In this document: piece after piece, positions 22,601 through 30,952 of the stretch
How positions within the stretch are numbered: position 1 is the stretch's first letter
Layout of the letters: each line of letters begins with the position of its first letter
Assembly: GCA_028565635.1 (NCBI GenBank)
Contig: JAOXYB010027512.1
Span: 1-31,595 of the forward strand
DNA from: Phoronis ovalis
Taxonomy: Eukaryota > Phoronida > Phoronidae
Reading direction: 5' to 3'
DNA length: 31,595 nt
Position numbers and translations under genes: made by a program
Notes under the pieces: model-generated
Told to the model about the DNA's origin: nothing
Databases searched by the model: none
Seen by the model: the letters and a program-made list of their open reading frames with translations, nothing else

Positions 22601-25600
22601 GTAGATGCGCTTCATGAGTATGCCAAACAGGCATTCTTAGATCTTGAGTCTATCGGTAAGTTGTGGTGCACCGTGAAATACTGTTGAAGTCTTTGAGAAT
22701 TAGCTACTGTTTGAAATAAAAGATTCCTAGATGCAATATGGAAGACTTTTTAACTTTATACACATACACAGGACAGCTTTCTCCCGTTTCACTTCAGCTA
22801 ATTTTGCCATTGTATGTTATAGATTAAGGTTTCTTTTGTCTGTGTTAGGTAACCACCCAGAGTCCTTTGCAGTGAACCTCTCGAGGCTAGTGTGGGATCT
22901 GTGTGTTGCACTGTGGGGAAGGCTGCCACATGTCGAAGACGGCGAAAGTAAGTCTTATTAACATTACTCAAAATAATTATTAATTACTTATTTTCACTTC
23001 AGGTGTTATGTTGCTCTAATCTTAAATATTTTTGATGCAACTAGGAAAATGCTATTACCTATGGCATTGTCATTCTAATTATGCACTATATTACTAGAAT
23101 AGATTGTTACTACATTTTTTCAGTTGAAGAAAACTCGTATGATTATCACCAGGCTCGAAGGGAAGCATTTTCGTTATGGCTGGAGAGTTGTTCTGAAGAA
23201 AAAATAAAAAATAATATACAAGAAGCACGGTTGCAGGTGTGTAAATTATATCAACATATCATTGTTTTAATGAAGAACTGCGTATAGCTTTGGACATGGA
23301 AAGGTCAACATTTCTGTATTAGCTTTTAGTGTGAATGCTGAAAGTTGTACAACACAAATATCATTCCTGTCAGGTTGGACACATATTTTGCCTGTGTATT
23401 TTTGAAAAATTCTGTAGTGGAAATGAAAATCCCCTTGGCTCAAGATGATCTTGAGTGCTAAATTTGTACTGAGCTTTCCTGCAGTTAGTCATATTAATGT
23501 GACGAAATATTTCAAATATTATTTATAACTTAAAAAAATAAATTCCATATTTTTGCCTGTTTCTGTAGACTGTTCCATTAATACTTGCCTAATTTTTTCA
23601 ATCTCTAGTAATTCAAACCAGTTGCATCACCAGTCTTACCATAATTAGCAGTAATTTATCAAATTTATGTCTCACACTGTATTTGTAATTGGACATGTAA
23701 GCAACCTACCAGTGATCTTTTTTCATGAAACAGCCACATGTAATGGCAATTTTGTAAGCAGTGTTGTTTTTAAATCCTTCTGAAATTTTAGGGTCAAGAT
23801 CATCTTTCTGCAGTTTTTAATCTTCTGAGTGGTAGACAAATAATGGAAGCGTGTTCCACAGCTCAGAAATGTGGAGACCACAGATTAGCATTGTTAATGT
23901 CTCAGGCGATAGGAAACAGCATACCAAGACGGTTAATAAAGAAACAGCTTCTGGATTGGCAAGAACAGGGGGTATGTTTGACTTAGGACTGTTCCACTTT
24001 TAATTGCATGGGTAGGGAGAAGGCACTTCAAAAAAAGAAATATGGGTAGTCAATTTCTAAAATCCTTTATTTTACGTTTAATAGCATGTAATACGATATT
24101 AAATATATTATGGACGTTGGGGTCTTTAAAAAATGCCTACAAAAGAAAGTGGCACAGCCTTGAACTTAATCTTCCACGATGTTTAGTAATATGCTATCTC
24201 CTGGGTAATTGTGATACTGAGATGACTTGAATTTAAATATTGATCAATTAATAATATAATATAACTTCATTCTTACTGATTCTTGTGCTTTTTGTAGGGT
24301 GACCACTATGTAACACATGAAAGAATGAAGATATTTGGTGTACTAGCTGGATCATTAGTATGGCATGCTTCAAATAAAATTGTCAACTCTTGTGAAGATT
24401 TAGATTGGAAAAGAGCTCTGTCATTACATTTATGGTAAGAAGCCAAACAACTTGTTACACATACAACCAGTACTAGTATGTACATTCTCAAACTTGTCCA
24501 ATGGCATGTCAAGTTGATAACAAGTTATTAAGATTCTTCAGCAGTTAGGGTGTAAAAAGGAAAACGAATGTATAGAGATACGAGTCCGTTCATAAATTAC
24601 AAACGGGAATTTAGCTTTTCACCGTTGCCAGCATGATCTTAAGTTACTTTTTATTATATGTTGCATACAATAATTTTAAAATTGTGTGTTTGACAGGTAC
24701 CACTGTACTCCAACCAGTACAATAGCTGATGCCTTACGATCATACCAAGACTCTTTCACCTCTAAAACGGCGTATGGAGATTACTGTGTAGCCCCATATC
24801 CACCATATTTAGAGAATGGTGATACACTGGATATGGAAGCAGCAGAGACATATAAAGAACATTGTGTGCAGGATATGTGCTATCATTTACTGTGTCTATA
24901 CAGTGTCAGATCTCATCAGCTAGAACACATACTGTCTCCAGTCACGTCTACTCCCAATCAACTAGATTACAGACTAAGGTAAGAGAAATCCTTGTGTTTC
25001 AAGCATCCATACTTCTTTCCATTATAAAGTCCCCTTATGACTCTTATGATCACGTTGCCCTAAAGCTGAGATGGATACAGTATTGTCTGGCCCCGACTGT
25101 CTATACTTAGTTTGTCATCACAAAAGTTAAAAGATTCTTTAATGTTTCTTAAACGCAATGTTCCCTCTTTAAATTTAGCAAAAGTGTAAATAAAAAATCG
25201 TGGCCACCAAATTGATTAGTAAACAATTTTGCCACTAATAAAGCTTACTTCATCTAACTTTTTGATACCTTTGGCACTGATAGCAAACTATAATGGAGAT
25301 CCATTTAGCATACATGTATTGTTCCAGTTTGTGCAGTTATATATACTTCTAATATTACAGTTGGCACTTGTTTCAAGTGCTGCAAGCCCTTAACTACGGC
25401 CATTTATCAGAGTATCATACTGACTTGCTACACTGTAATCACGCCGCACAGTTGGAATCTGTGGGCTTATGGCACTGGGCTGTGTTTGTGCTACTTCATA
25501 TTCAAGATAACAAAAGGTAGGTTTGAATAATGTTGGTCATCTGAAGCATGTAAGCAAATTTAACTTGGTACAGCAGAGAGGTCTTGAGTTTCTTAAATAC

Positions 25601-28357
25601 GAGTAAGGTGTGCAGGTCTGCAGCGACTGTTAAAACGAAAAGTACAGAAAAGGATAGTAGTCTGTATTGAAAGATATTTTAATTAAAAAAAAAAAAATGG
25701 AGTGGCTTTCTTTTACTTCGTGCTTAAATGCTAGTGACAGATTTCAGTATACACATACTTTGAAACTTGTTCAATTTATATTATTATATGGCTACCTAGC
25801 TTTTAAGGAGAAAGGCTCTGAAACTGAACCAAACAGATGGAAACATGTATGACCGGTCCATGATCCTATACTGGACATCCTTTTCTGGACGGTTTTCTTA
25901 CTATGGCAACAGTATTTTATGTCAATACTGATTATGCAAATATCAGTAACTAGTGATGCATCTAGTGTCCTGAAGGTTTCCCTTTGTTTTTGGTTAATCA
26001 AGTCTTTGTTAAGTTGAAGACAGTGATACTGTTGTTGTTTGAATTAATTCTTTGTATTCTGCAGGCGACAACAATCCGTGCGGCAATTGCTGGAGAGACA
26101 ACTGGAATTAGATCAGTCGGAATCGCAAAGACAAATTGAAGAATTTTTACTAGAAAAGCTTAATATACCTAAAGAATGGCTGCATGAATCTAAGGTATGG
26201 TACTTGAATAATTATAATTTAAAACAACTGCTTTTATGCAGCCAAACACTCGTGTAGAACCAGTATCTCATTAGTATTCTTCAGTATATGATCAACTGTA
26301 AATCATTTCTACGATTATCTAAATTAACTGTCATACGTGCATGATGGTATCTATCATAATGCATCTTTCTTGATGAATACTGTGTAGCTTCATTTCAATG
26401 TACAGTTTAGTGCTCAGTGTAAATGTTAATTCTGTCATTGTTAATGTTCACGATTGTTGTTGAATATGTCTTGAATTACTATGATGGGTAAGTAGTACAT
26501 CTACATGTGATCTTCATTTCAGGCTTTGAAAGCAAAGTACTTGGGTCAACCACGCGAGGAAGCATGGCATTTACTGAAAGCAGGACACTGGAATCAGAGT
26601 CATAAAATTGTGATTAGACACATTGCTGCAGATGCTATTATAAATGGTGAGTTTATTCAAGATTCAGAATTCTTTCATGTGTCTGCTACATTATGTACCT
26701 GGGAAGTCTCTACTTTGGCCAAATCCAGAAAACCTTGTGGTTCAGTTGTCTAGGTACTGCACAGTATGTTTGGAATTTGTCTGTTACGGTGCTGTCTGCC
26801 AACCATGTTACTAAACTCATGGTTCCTGCTGTTATTTGTATAACCTTAGGTCTGCTCCACACAAATTGCAAATCTGTAGAATTGTACATCGTATTAACAA
26901 AGCGATTTTGTATTGTCTTTCAGAAAACTATGACTACTTAAAGCAATTTCTGTCGGAAATGGCGCCATCAGATCGCTGTTCAACAATCCAGGATTGGTCA
27001 ATAGGTGGACGCGTGTTTTACGATTATATACGAATAACTGAAGCATTAGAAGAATTGAAAAAAGGCGAACCTAGTGCATACGAGTTAGAGAAACTGCAAC
27101 CTGATGTTTTGTCCGTAAGCAATCGTGTTGCAAATCTCCGGTGTCGCAATTCTAAAGACAGGTTGGCACTTTACTCAACAATGTGTTTATAGAGATTTTG
27201 ACAATACAGAACAATTCTCATTTTCAAATCTTTTCTGTAATGTTAGGAGTATAAACAGTACATGTACAATATTAAAATGATTCGGATGATAATTTTGTAT
27301 TTATTAATAATTTTTGTTAATTTATGAGATCCTGTTGCTGGTTTTTTGGTAAAGGTAATCAGAAGGTCGCCAGCTTATTCTCGTAGAGTATTGTTAAGAT
27401 TTAATCAATACAGAACATTAATGTAAAGGTTACAAGTTGTAGTTTCCATGTCATCATTATACCTTCAACAGTACCGACGCCCTGTAATGGAGATGGAATC
27501 ATAATTTTCCTCTCTATCAAATGCTTTTTGCAAGTTCAACTTTATTGCTCTGTGCCTGATGAAAGCATCTGTTTGTGTTTTAACAAGACTGGATATTTTG
27601 AGATGTTATTTGTTACTGTAGACTTTGTCAAGCTGAGGTGGCGAAAAAGACTGCAAATTTGCTGAGAACTTTACTGATATTACAGAACCAAGCTGTTGAC
27701 CCTGGATCAGATGATCATGTCCCTGCAAGGTTAGTTGATAACAAAATCTACAAATTATGCTTCCTTTTGCATGCTGAATCTACCATACTTACCATGAGGA
27801 TCATTCTCGGTACTTGACAATGTTTACATTTATTGAAAGTGTGGTGATGATGACTGGCATGTTCTTTAGGGTTTGTCACATGGCAGGAATATCATCTGGT
27901 GGGTGAAATCGATATTTAGTGGGAAAAGGGCCTCAACTTCCAATTATTTCTTATAGTGATTTTAAAACCCAGAACGCATATGTGAAACAAAGCAGTTAAA
28001 ACTGCAGCAACTGATATGATTATACACAGTACATGTACCTCTGATGATCTTTGCTTTAGTATGATTTGCATTGATGAGACACTTGCTATTCTTTTACAAT
28101 CTCTTCAACTCATTACACAAACTGGCAAACGTACATGTCTCAGCAAACAACATCAAAACACTTGCTACCACTAAATAATGTTCGGTTTTCTTTTCAAATA
28201 ATAATAACAAAACATTAGCAGCGTGTAAATTTGTGTACTATTTTGTTGTAGACTGTTAGCTCCACACATAGGAAAGTTACCAATGCCAGAAGATTATGCA
28301 GTACAGGAACTCAGGCAACTGACTAGGAGTTACATGTTAGAATTGACAACATTATAA
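7625..28357 (+). CDS. NUP98: Nuclear pore protein precursor Nup98-Nup96, complete, 36 coding exons, 1846 aa
   Basis: The precursor self-cleaves into Nup98, a mobile FG nucleoporin that forms the permeability barrier and binds the mRNA export factor Rae1/Gle2, and Nup96, a scaffold subunit of the Y (Nup107-160) complex. The 36 exons listed below sum to 5541 bases with every phase matching, giving 1846 aa; the human precursor is about 1817. Domain order: FG repeats 1-160 (about 43 FG overall, only four GLFG); GLEBS about 172-224; more FG 225-460; linker 460-708; autoproteolytic domain 709-866 ending His865-Phe866|Ser867; acidic/Gln linker 868-960; Nup96 N-region with the Sec13-binding FRVGWGPNW blade near 1160; alpha-solenoid to the end, closing with [17 protein letters not shown] 7625 has A at -3 and is the first ATG after the 5' UTR acceptor that leads into FG repeats. 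Five introns carry H/ACA snoRNA-like copies, and intron 20 may hold an alternative 3' end. Confidence 0.95.
8045..8233 (+). CDS. NUP98: NUP98 exon 2, FG repeats (aa 17-79)
   Basis: Six FG motifs in Ser/Thr/Gly-rich sequence, including one GLFG. It is a phase 1-1 exon of 189 bases, so skipping it would keep the frame. The donor is gttagt. Confidence 0.88.
8587..8718 (+). CDS. NUP98: NUP98 exon 3, FG repeats (aa 80-123)
   Basis: Contains GLFG and AFG/GFG motifs between ttgcag and gtgaga. It is phase 1-1, 132 bases, and ends in the middle of a Gly codon that joins FG to GFG. Confidence 0.9.
8719..10078 (+). other. NUP98 intron 3 (1360 bases)
   Basis: One of the longest coding-region introns. 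It holds an 11-bp inverted repeat (AAAACGGTCAA at 9060-9070 and TTGACCGTTTT at 9077-9087) inside a chance 94-codon open frame (8887-9171). It also has a weak C/D-box-like arrangement at 9779-9868 (see findings). No exon-like FG sequence was found in it. Confidence 0.5.
10079..10192 (+). CDS. NUP98: NUP98 exon 4, FG repeats (aa 124-161)
   Basis: GFGATSS through GIFGSQ and GLFGTQ; 114 bases, phase 1-1, between catgttag and gtatgt. Confidence 0.9.
10497..10645 (+). CDS. NUP98: NUP98 exon 5, GLEBS motif (aa 162-211)
   Basis: Reads [14 protein letters not shown] and then [20 protein letters not shown], the Gle2-binding (GLEBS) motif that docks on the Rae1 beta-propeller. It is nearly identical to the vertebrate motif as I remember it. 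It ends on GAG before gtaagc, phase 0. Confidence 0.95.
10849..10999 (+). CDS. NUP98: NUP98 exon 6, end of GLEBS and FG repeats (aa 212-261)
   Basis: Begins [14 protein letters not shown], the C-terminal half of GLEBS, then returns to FG sequence with the fourth GLFG. The donor is gtaagt, phase 1. Confidence 0.93.
11326..11480 (+). CDS. NUP98: NUP98 exon 7, FG repeats (aa 262-313); donor ambiguous
   Basis: FG, IFG, MFG and GFG motifs. The end is uncertain: AAG|gttttt at 11480 is a weak GT donor, while CAG|gcaaag at 11474 would be a GC donor. Both keep the frame and differ by two residues (Ala-Lys). I chose the GT site. Confidence 0.75.
11900..11977 (+). CDS. NUP98: NUP98 exon 8, FG repeats (aa 314-339)
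   Basis: A 78-base phase 0-0 exon with four FG motifs, between atattacag and gtaagt. Confidence 0.88.
12188..12368 (+). CDS. NUP98: NUP98 exon 9, FG repeats (aa 340-399)
   Basis: Gly-rich, about seven FG motifs including SLFG and GGFG. It follows cttcag and ends one base into a Gly codon before gtaagt. Confidence 0.9.
12465..12595 (+). ncRNA. H/ACA-box snoRNA-like element, copy 1 (intron 9)
   Basis: Hairpin 1 closes with GCAAC (12465) and GTTGC (12513-12517); inner stems are CACC/GGTG and CTTG/CAAG. ATATTA at 12519-12524 fits the H box (ANANNA). Hairpin 2 closes with GTAGC/GCTAC, and its upper stem GCTGTGTTAA/TTAACACAGC is ten perfect pairs, the best of the five copies. Two bases after the stem is ATA rather than ACA, a variant tolerated in some known H/ACA RNAs, so this copy may be weaker or inactive. 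Sense orientation in the host intron; the end is about 255 bases before exon 10. Confidence 0.75.
12850..13023 (+). CDS. NUP98: NUP98 exon 10, FG repeats (aa 400-457)
   Basis: Continues [15 protein letters not shown] with five FG motifs. Phase 1-1, 174 bases, donor gtaagt. Confidence 0.9.
13211..13386 (+). CDS. NUP98: NUP98 exon 11, last FG and linker (aa 458-516)
   Basis: After one final FG, the sequence turns Gln-rich ([16 protein letters not shown]) and reaches [10 protein letters not shown], a conserved block of metazoan Nup98 following the FG region. Phase 0 donor gtaagt. Confidence 0.93.
13547..13690 (+). CDS. NUP98: NUP98 exon 12, linker (aa 517-564)
   Basis: Encodes [14 protein letters not shown] and a basic stretch ([11 protein letters not shown]), matching the conserved [11 protein letters not shown] block of vertebrate Nup98. 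Phase 0-0. Confidence 0.93.
13857..14062 (+). CDS. NUP98: NUP98 exon 13, linker (aa 565-632)
   Basis: LFDGLEDED and [13 protein letters not shown] are conserved Nup98 linker motifs. It ends two bases into a Gly codon before gtatgt. Confidence 0.92.
14442..14540 (+). CDS. NUP98: NUP98 exon 14, linker (aa 633-665)
   Basis: Poorly conserved linker between tttttcag and gtaaag. Phases 2-2 match both neighbours, which is the main support for its borders. Confidence 0.85.
14743..14873 (+). ncRNA. H/ACA-box snoRNA-like element, copy 2 (intron 14)
   Basis: The cleanest copy. Hairpin 1: GCAAC/GTTGC base, six-base 5' pocket TGCCAA, CACC/GGTG and CTTG/CAAG stems, eight-base 3' pocket CCCGAATC. The upper stem starts 14 nt before the H box ATATTA, the standard guide geometry. 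Hairpin 2: GTAGC/GCTAC base, pocket with ACCAGTTCT on the 5' side and GTCAAGT on the 3' side, GCTGTG/CACAGC stem. It ends TT-ACA-AAT, an ACA box three bases from the inferred 3' end and 14 nt below the upper stem. About 147 bases upstream of exon 15. Confidence 0.85.
15020..15146 (+). CDS. NUP98: NUP98 exon 15, linker before the autoproteolytic domain (aa 666-708)
   Basis: [13 protein letters not shown] and SEETSLK match the conserved DDTIVALNMRAA and SSEETSF segments as remembered from vertebrate Nup98. Donor gtgagt, phase 0. Confidence 0.93.
15461..15668 (+). CDS. NUP98: NUP98 exon 16, start of autoproteolytic domain (aa 709-777)
   Basis: [21 protein letters not shown] opens the Nup98 autopeptidase (peptidase family S59) fold; [10 protein letters not shown] is a second conserved block. 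Donor gtaagt, phase 1. Confidence 0.95.
15878..16007 (+). ncRNA. H/ACA-box snoRNA-like element, copy 3 (intron 16), most divergent
   Basis: The GCAAC/GTTGC base is kept, but the tip of hairpin 1 is re-formed as AACT-gtg-AGTT. The H box is ACAGGA (15932-15937) where other copies have ATATTA or ACATTA. Hairpin 2 keeps ACCAGTTCTGCTG and CAGCGTCAA, with the upper stem reduced mainly to GCTG/CAGC. It ends GCTAC-TG-ACA-TCA, a proper ACA box 3 nt from the end and 72 bases before exon 17, close to the spacing typical of intronic snoRNAs. Confidence 0.78.
16080..16219 (+). CDS. NUP98: NUP98 exon 17, autoproteolytic domain (aa 778-824)
   Basis: [29 protein letters not shown] and WPVDKTSR align residue for residue with the S59 domain core. 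Donor gtatat, phase 0. Confidence 0.95.
16370..16500 (+). ncRNA. H/ACA-box snoRNA-like element, copy 4 (intron 17)
   Basis: GCAAC/GTTGC base, TGCCAA pocket, CTTG/CAAG tip, 3' pocket CCCAAATC (one change from the consensus). The H box is ACATTA. The hairpin 2 base is GTAGC/GCTAT, in which the terminal C-to-T change leaves a G-U pair. The ACCAGTTCT and GTCAAGT pockets are unchanged; the upper stem is weaker (GCTG/CAGC with mismatches). It ends GT-ACA-AAT, about 116 bases before exon 18. Confidence 0.8.
16617..16730 (+). CDS. NUP98: NUP98 exon 18, autoproteolytic domain (aa 825-862)
   Basis: [14 protein letters not shown], then [14 protein letters not shown], leading directly into the cleavage site. 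Phase 0-0, between cttcag and gtaaat. Confidence 0.95.
17168..17278 (+). CDS. NUP98: NUP98 exon 19 with the His-Phe|Ser self-cleavage site (aa 863-899)
   Basis: [17 protein letters not shown]: cleavage is expected between Phe866 and Ser867, with Ser867 as nucleophile and His865 assisting, as in other Nup98 proteins. All three residues are intact. The acidic tail after the cut belongs to the Nup96 N-terminus or, in a short isoform, to a released peptide. Confidence 0.95.
17365..17495 (+). ncRNA. H/ACA-box snoRNA-like element, copy 5 (intron 19)
   Basis: GCAAC/GTTGC base with AGCCAA pocket and CTTG/CAAG tip; H box ATATTA. In hairpin 2 the upper stem is GCTGTAC/GTACAGC, where other copies have GCTGTG/CACAGC: both sides of the pair changed, good evidence for a selected RNA structure. 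Pockets ACCAGTTCT and GTCAAGT are identical to copy 2. It ends CT-ACA-AAT. It begins 86 bases after the donor of exon 19 and ends 389 bases before exon 20. Confidence 0.83.
17885..18068 (+). CDS. NUP98: NUP98 exon 20, acidic/Gln linker (aa 900-960)
   Basis: Five-residue Gln run ([10 protein letters not shown]) and [12 protein letters not shown] acidic segment, the poorly conserved N-terminal part of Nup96. It ends one base into a codon before gtattt. If this donor is not used, reading continues GIFVYRW and stops at 18089-18091. Confidence 0.88.
18069..18850 (+). terminator. NUP98: Candidate alternative terminal exon and 3' UTR for a Nup98-only mRNA
   Basis: Read-through of exon 20 adds seven codons and a stop at 18089-18091. 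About 750 bases later come two overlapping AATAAA signals (18840-18845 and 18845-18850), followed by T-rich and TGTGTGTTT sequence near 18899. The product would be 967 aa, with a 101-residue tail after the cleavage site. Vertebrate NUP98 also makes a short mRNA ending soon after this site. Confidence 0.5.
18851..20081 (+). other. Remainder of NUP98-NUP96 intron 20
   Basis: No exon or structured RNA recognised. A word like TTTTGGCAAGAG followed by GGTGAGAAAT occurs near 18976 and again near 19120, a weak local duplication. Open frames at 18900-19112 (plus) and 19538-19729 (minus) have no recognisable content. Confidence 0.4.
20082..20267 (+). CDS. NUP98: NUP98-NUP96 exon 21, Nup96 N-region (aa 961-1022)
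   Basis: The acceptor is placed at ataagctag (20081) because only it restores the frame from exon 20 (GAC, Asp961). The attractive ttag at 20091 does not. [23 protein letters not shown] matches the conserved ASSLGINPHVLQIMKASLL block of human Nup96 as remembered. Donor gtaaga. Confidence 0.88.
20557..20730 (+). CDS. NUP98: NUP98-NUP96 exon 22 (aa 1023-1080)
   Basis: Weakly conserved linker; [14 protein letters not shown] resembles the LVGGLLQSKF segment of vertebrate Nup96. Phase 1-1 between cttag and gtgtgt. Confidence 0.85.
21188..21484 (+). CDS. NUP98: NUP98-NUP96 exon 23, Sec13-binding blade (aa 1081-1179)
   Basis: Basic linker, then [20 protein letters not shown], followed by [16 protein letters not shown]. 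This is the strongly conserved Nup96/Nup145C segment that inserts as the seventh blade of the Sec13 propeller. Donor gtagac, phase 1. Confidence 0.93.
22027..22175 (+). CDS. NUP98: NUP98-NUP96 exon 24 (aa 1180-1229)
   Basis: [14 protein letters not shown] resembles the ESPFKVHLEKL motif of human Nup96. The acceptor tttcag and donor gttagt give phases 1 and 0. Confidence 0.85.
22475..22655 (+). CDS. NUP98: NUP98-NUP96 exon 25 (aa 1230-1289); 5' border uncertain
   Basis: Starts [18 protein letters not shown] after gcattgag, which has the better pyrimidine tract. An upstream tag at 22441 would add 11 in-frame residues. It continues [17 protein letters not shown], matching the CPLIVPNLGVAVIHDYA block. 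Donor gtaagt. Confidence 0.78.
22849..22947 (+). CDS. NUP98: NUP98-NUP96 exon 26, solenoid (aa 1290-1322)
   Basis: [21 protein letters not shown] corresponds to the WSLTWTLCEALWGHL helix of human Nup96. Phase 1-1, donor gtaagt. Confidence 0.92.
23124..23236 (+). CDS. NUP98: NUP98-NUP96 exon 27, solenoid (aa 1323-1360)
   Basis: [18 protein letters not shown] matches the RRRAFSRWLS helix of Nup96. Acceptor ttttttcag, donor gtgtgt, phase 0. Confidence 0.92.
23792..23971 (+). CDS. NUP98: NUP98-NUP96 exon 28, solenoid (aa 1361-1420)
   Basis: [15 protein letters not shown] and [14 protein letters not shown] are hallmark Nup96/Nup145C solenoid sequence. Phase 0-0, donor gtatgt. Confidence 0.95.
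24298..24434 (+). CDS. NUP98: NUP98-NUP96 exon 29, solenoid (aa 1421-1465)
   Basis: [15 protein letters not shown], then [12 protein letters not shown], aligned with LRIFALLAGKPVW and LDWKRSLAIHLW of human Nup96. It ends two bases into Trp before gtaaga. Confidence 0.95.
24697..24978 (+). CDS. NUP98: NUP98-NUP96 exon 30, solenoid (aa 1466-1559)
   Basis: Longest solenoid exon: [37 protein letters not shown] and NQLDYRLR, all matching Nup96 helices. Phases 2-2. Confidence 0.95.
25361..25516 (+). CDS. NUP98: NUP98-NUP96 exon 31, solenoid (aa 1560-1611)
   Basis: [12 protein letters not shown] and [20 protein letters not shown] match WHLWEVLRALNY and GQLESEGLWEWAIFVLLHI. Phases 2-2, donor gtaggt. 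Confidence 0.95.
26065..26194 (+). CDS. NUP98: NUP98-NUP96 exon 32, solenoid (aa 1612-1655)
   Basis: [12 protein letters not shown] and [17 protein letters not shown] follow the human order. Acceptor ctgcag, donor gtatgg, phase 0. Confidence 0.93.
26523..26646 (+). CDS. NUP98: NUP98-NUP96 exon 33, solenoid (aa 1656-1696)
   Basis: [20 protein letters not shown], then AADAIIN, a highly conserved Nup96 block. Donor gtgagt, phase 1. Confidence 0.95.
26924..27161 (+). CDS. NUP98: NUP98-NUP96 exon 34, solenoid (aa 1697-1775)
   Basis: [18 protein letters not shown], then [17 protein letters not shown], matches the human sequence closely. It ends AG before gttggc, a poor donor, but phase 2 and the SKDR|L match to human SAKDR|L support it. 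Confidence 0.9.
27622..27729 (+). CDS. NUP98: NUP98-NUP96 exon 35 (aa 1776-1811)
   Basis: [18 protein letters not shown] corresponds to LAQSDMAKRVANLLRVVL. Acceptor actgtag, donor gttagt, phases 2-2. Confidence 0.92.
28252..28357 (+). CDS. NUP98: NUP98-NUP96 exon 36, C-terminus (aa 1812-1846, stop TAA)
   Basis: [20 protein letters not shown], then [14 protein letters not shown], is the conserved Nup96 C-terminus. The stop is at 28355-28357. Confidence 0.95.
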
Positions 28358-28507
28358 AGGAAAATTTAGCAACACCTTGCATATATTTGTATAAATTTGT
28401 GGTTTATGTCTTAAATGTTAAACCTGTATGTATCAGAGAGATCAGCAAACAGTCCTGCATTGTATATGCATTTTATCAGTGATTTATGAATTGCATCATG
28501 CCTGGAG

Positions 28508-28513
28508 AATAAA
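28508..28513 (+). terminator. Poly(A) signal of NUP98-NUP96
   Basis: AATAAA 150 bases after the stop codon, followed by GGTGCGTG at 28525-28532, a GU-rich downstream element. A second AATAAA at 28867-28872 could give a longer 3' UTR. Confidence 0.65.
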
Positions 28514-28532
28514 TTCAAAATATGGTGCGTGA

Positions 28533-30952
28533 CTTTCTGGCATAGGAGTTGTTTAAAACCTGTAATTTGGTGCTGTTACTGAAAAAAGTAAAAACCAAAT
28601 GCCAGAATTCATATACAAGTTGTTTTATTAGTAAACAAATATTTTCTACAGATAAGAAACAGTGCAACATTAACATTGCAAAGCTTTGGCTACAAATATG
28701 AAGTTAGGTAGTTGTAAATAACATATTGTAACCTAACTGTGACAAATTCTTTGTGGATATAGCAAGTACTATCTGGTAGTGTGTTTATTGCACATATTAT
28801 TTGCATATAAATTAACCCTTGTATGAATGTCTTAAAGTGTCAACCTGTGACATATTACCAGCTTGCAATAAAGTAATAGAGTCTTCTCACAGCTATTCCA
28901 TCAATTGATTTACCCTCTACTTCCTGTTTTTATATAGGTGCAAACTGCCAATCAGACTTTAAAAAGATTTTGGCAGTGAATTACACATTGACTCATTGGA
29001 TATATTAACCGAAAGTCATAGAAACAAAATTTTAGAAAAATAACCTTTGAGTACATGTTACTATACTATATTGCATATATCAACAGGAAAACATTCTAAA
29101 CCTAACAGTTATTTTTAATTTTGTTAAGTTTTTTATAATTCCTATTGAATGTATGCTTGGTTTGCACATGTAGTATTAAGGAGGGAGACTGGAACTGCCA
29201 TGCATGAGAAGATTCTACAGCACTTTCTTTTCAAAGTGAAGATAATTACTGTGATTGGTCACAATTTTTTATGCTTAGCCTCAAAACTTGTTACACCACA
29301 TCATTTAACCAGCGTTGCAACACACTTTTAATAAAACATAATAAAGTCTATATGGAAACTATATAAGCTTTACAAAATATAGACAAGACAAACCATTTTG
29401 TTAAGGTAGAAAGAATCTTGTTTGTTTTCAGAAGCAGTAAAATATACATAAAATTTTTAACAACTTTAATAGTCAGTGTTATAATTTGTTTCTAAGCCAA
29501 CATATTGTATATGTACTAATTAGGTGCACAACTTTTTAGCAGAGTCGGGTTAAAATCAAAAGCGCAGTTGGACAAGTCCATATACAATTTCAAGTCTACC
29601 TAACCAGTTGGTACACAAACTGTCAATCCTCCATTGTGTGCCTATTTCCTCCCATATAAACACTCAGATTTTCTCATCATTTATGCAGGCTTGTTCAAAA
29701 ACGTGTGTTCCCTGCTAAAAATTTACGCGAGTACACAGAAAGACAGTAGTAGGGGAATTTCGGTTACAAAATCTAAAAGTGTATGAGAGGTAGCTGCGCG
29801 ATGAAGAATCAACAGTTGTAGACGTGCTGTTTAGGGAGGCTTGAATCAGATGCATCATAACCTACATTCCTTGTGCCTCAACACTAACAAAGTGCAAAAG
29901 CTAATAAAAATATTTGACCAGGAATAATGCAATAACAGTGTTTTCTGTATTTATGTACACTACTCAACAAGCTTCTGTATTTAGGTACCCTACTTTAATG
30001 TAAGTTACTGTTAAAACATCATGTTTACTCATTAGTGGTCAAATGTACAAAAGAAAAAGAATGGACAATGCATTACAAAATTTCAAATAGAATTTGTTAA
30101 CAAAAAACCTATTGCAGCTATTACAGGGGGTTCAAGTTATGAAGCCGGGCTACTTGTACATTGTAACATACCTTGAATAGGTATACACAGGTAAAAATCG
30201 GTTTAGAAACTTGGGGTAAGTACACATTGTAATTAATAAGTACCAAAAATCGTTGATACCCAGGGTACTAGAGGCCAGGCCACATTTGAGAACATGCCTG
30301 CCTAAAGCTATTAAAGACACTGAAAAGAACCTTCCTCAGTAACTGAGACTTGAAATATAACCCCAGTTAAACATCAATACATTTACACTTGAGTTGGATG
30401 TCTACTTTAATTTAACAGAAGATCTGTGAAGTGACAATGCACCATGTCATTAAAACTGTACCAAGTGGGAGCAAATAAGAATGTGAAAAAATGGAACTGA
30501 AAATATAGTCACAGCTCCTAGTGTATTGGAACTCCATAACTGAAAATATAGTCACAGCTCCTAGTGTATTGAAAACAGACTAGATAGATTTTGGAAAAAC
30601 CAACCACTCAAATATGATTTTAAAAACTGCAACCTTGAAAGACCTCGACTAACTGGATATAGAGGCTTAGGCATATATGTGCAGATATTATCCACAAAGA
30701 ATAAACAGTATTTATTGTAAATGAAATGGAAGTTTGAGAAACAGAATACCACGTTCTTTTGGAGAAATTGACCATTTCAATTCTTTGCAATTTTTTTATA
30801 AATTCTTGGAATGTAATTTGTAATTTCTATTTCTCTTTATTTAATGCAGTAGTTACAGACAATTGCTGCTTGACATTAATTTATTATTTCTATTTCAGTC
30901 TATTTGATACAATATAGTTACGAAGACATTTGCAAAGATTAAAAGCGAAAGG
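28533..30952. other. Gene-poor DNA downstream of NUP98-NUP96
   Basis: No convincing exon on either strand. TTTATT at 28624-28629 is AATAAA on the minus strand, so this may partly be the 3' UTR of a convergent gene further right; nothing else proves it. A 47-codon minus-strand frame at 29715-29858 is Ser/Thr-rich and unrecognised. Confidence 0.4.
30495..30571 (+). repeat. Short perfect tandem duplication
   Basis: A 34-base segment beginning AACTGAAAATATAGTCACAG occurs at 30495-30528 and again, without a mismatch, at 30538-30571, period 43. The identity implies a recent duplication. Confidence 0.85.

Noticed and set aside
29715-29858. Ser/Thr-rich 47-codon minus-strand frame as a possible last exon of a convergent gene
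   Set aside because: No family match and no clear acceptor evaluated; the DNA is equally consistent with 3' UTR or intergenic sequence.
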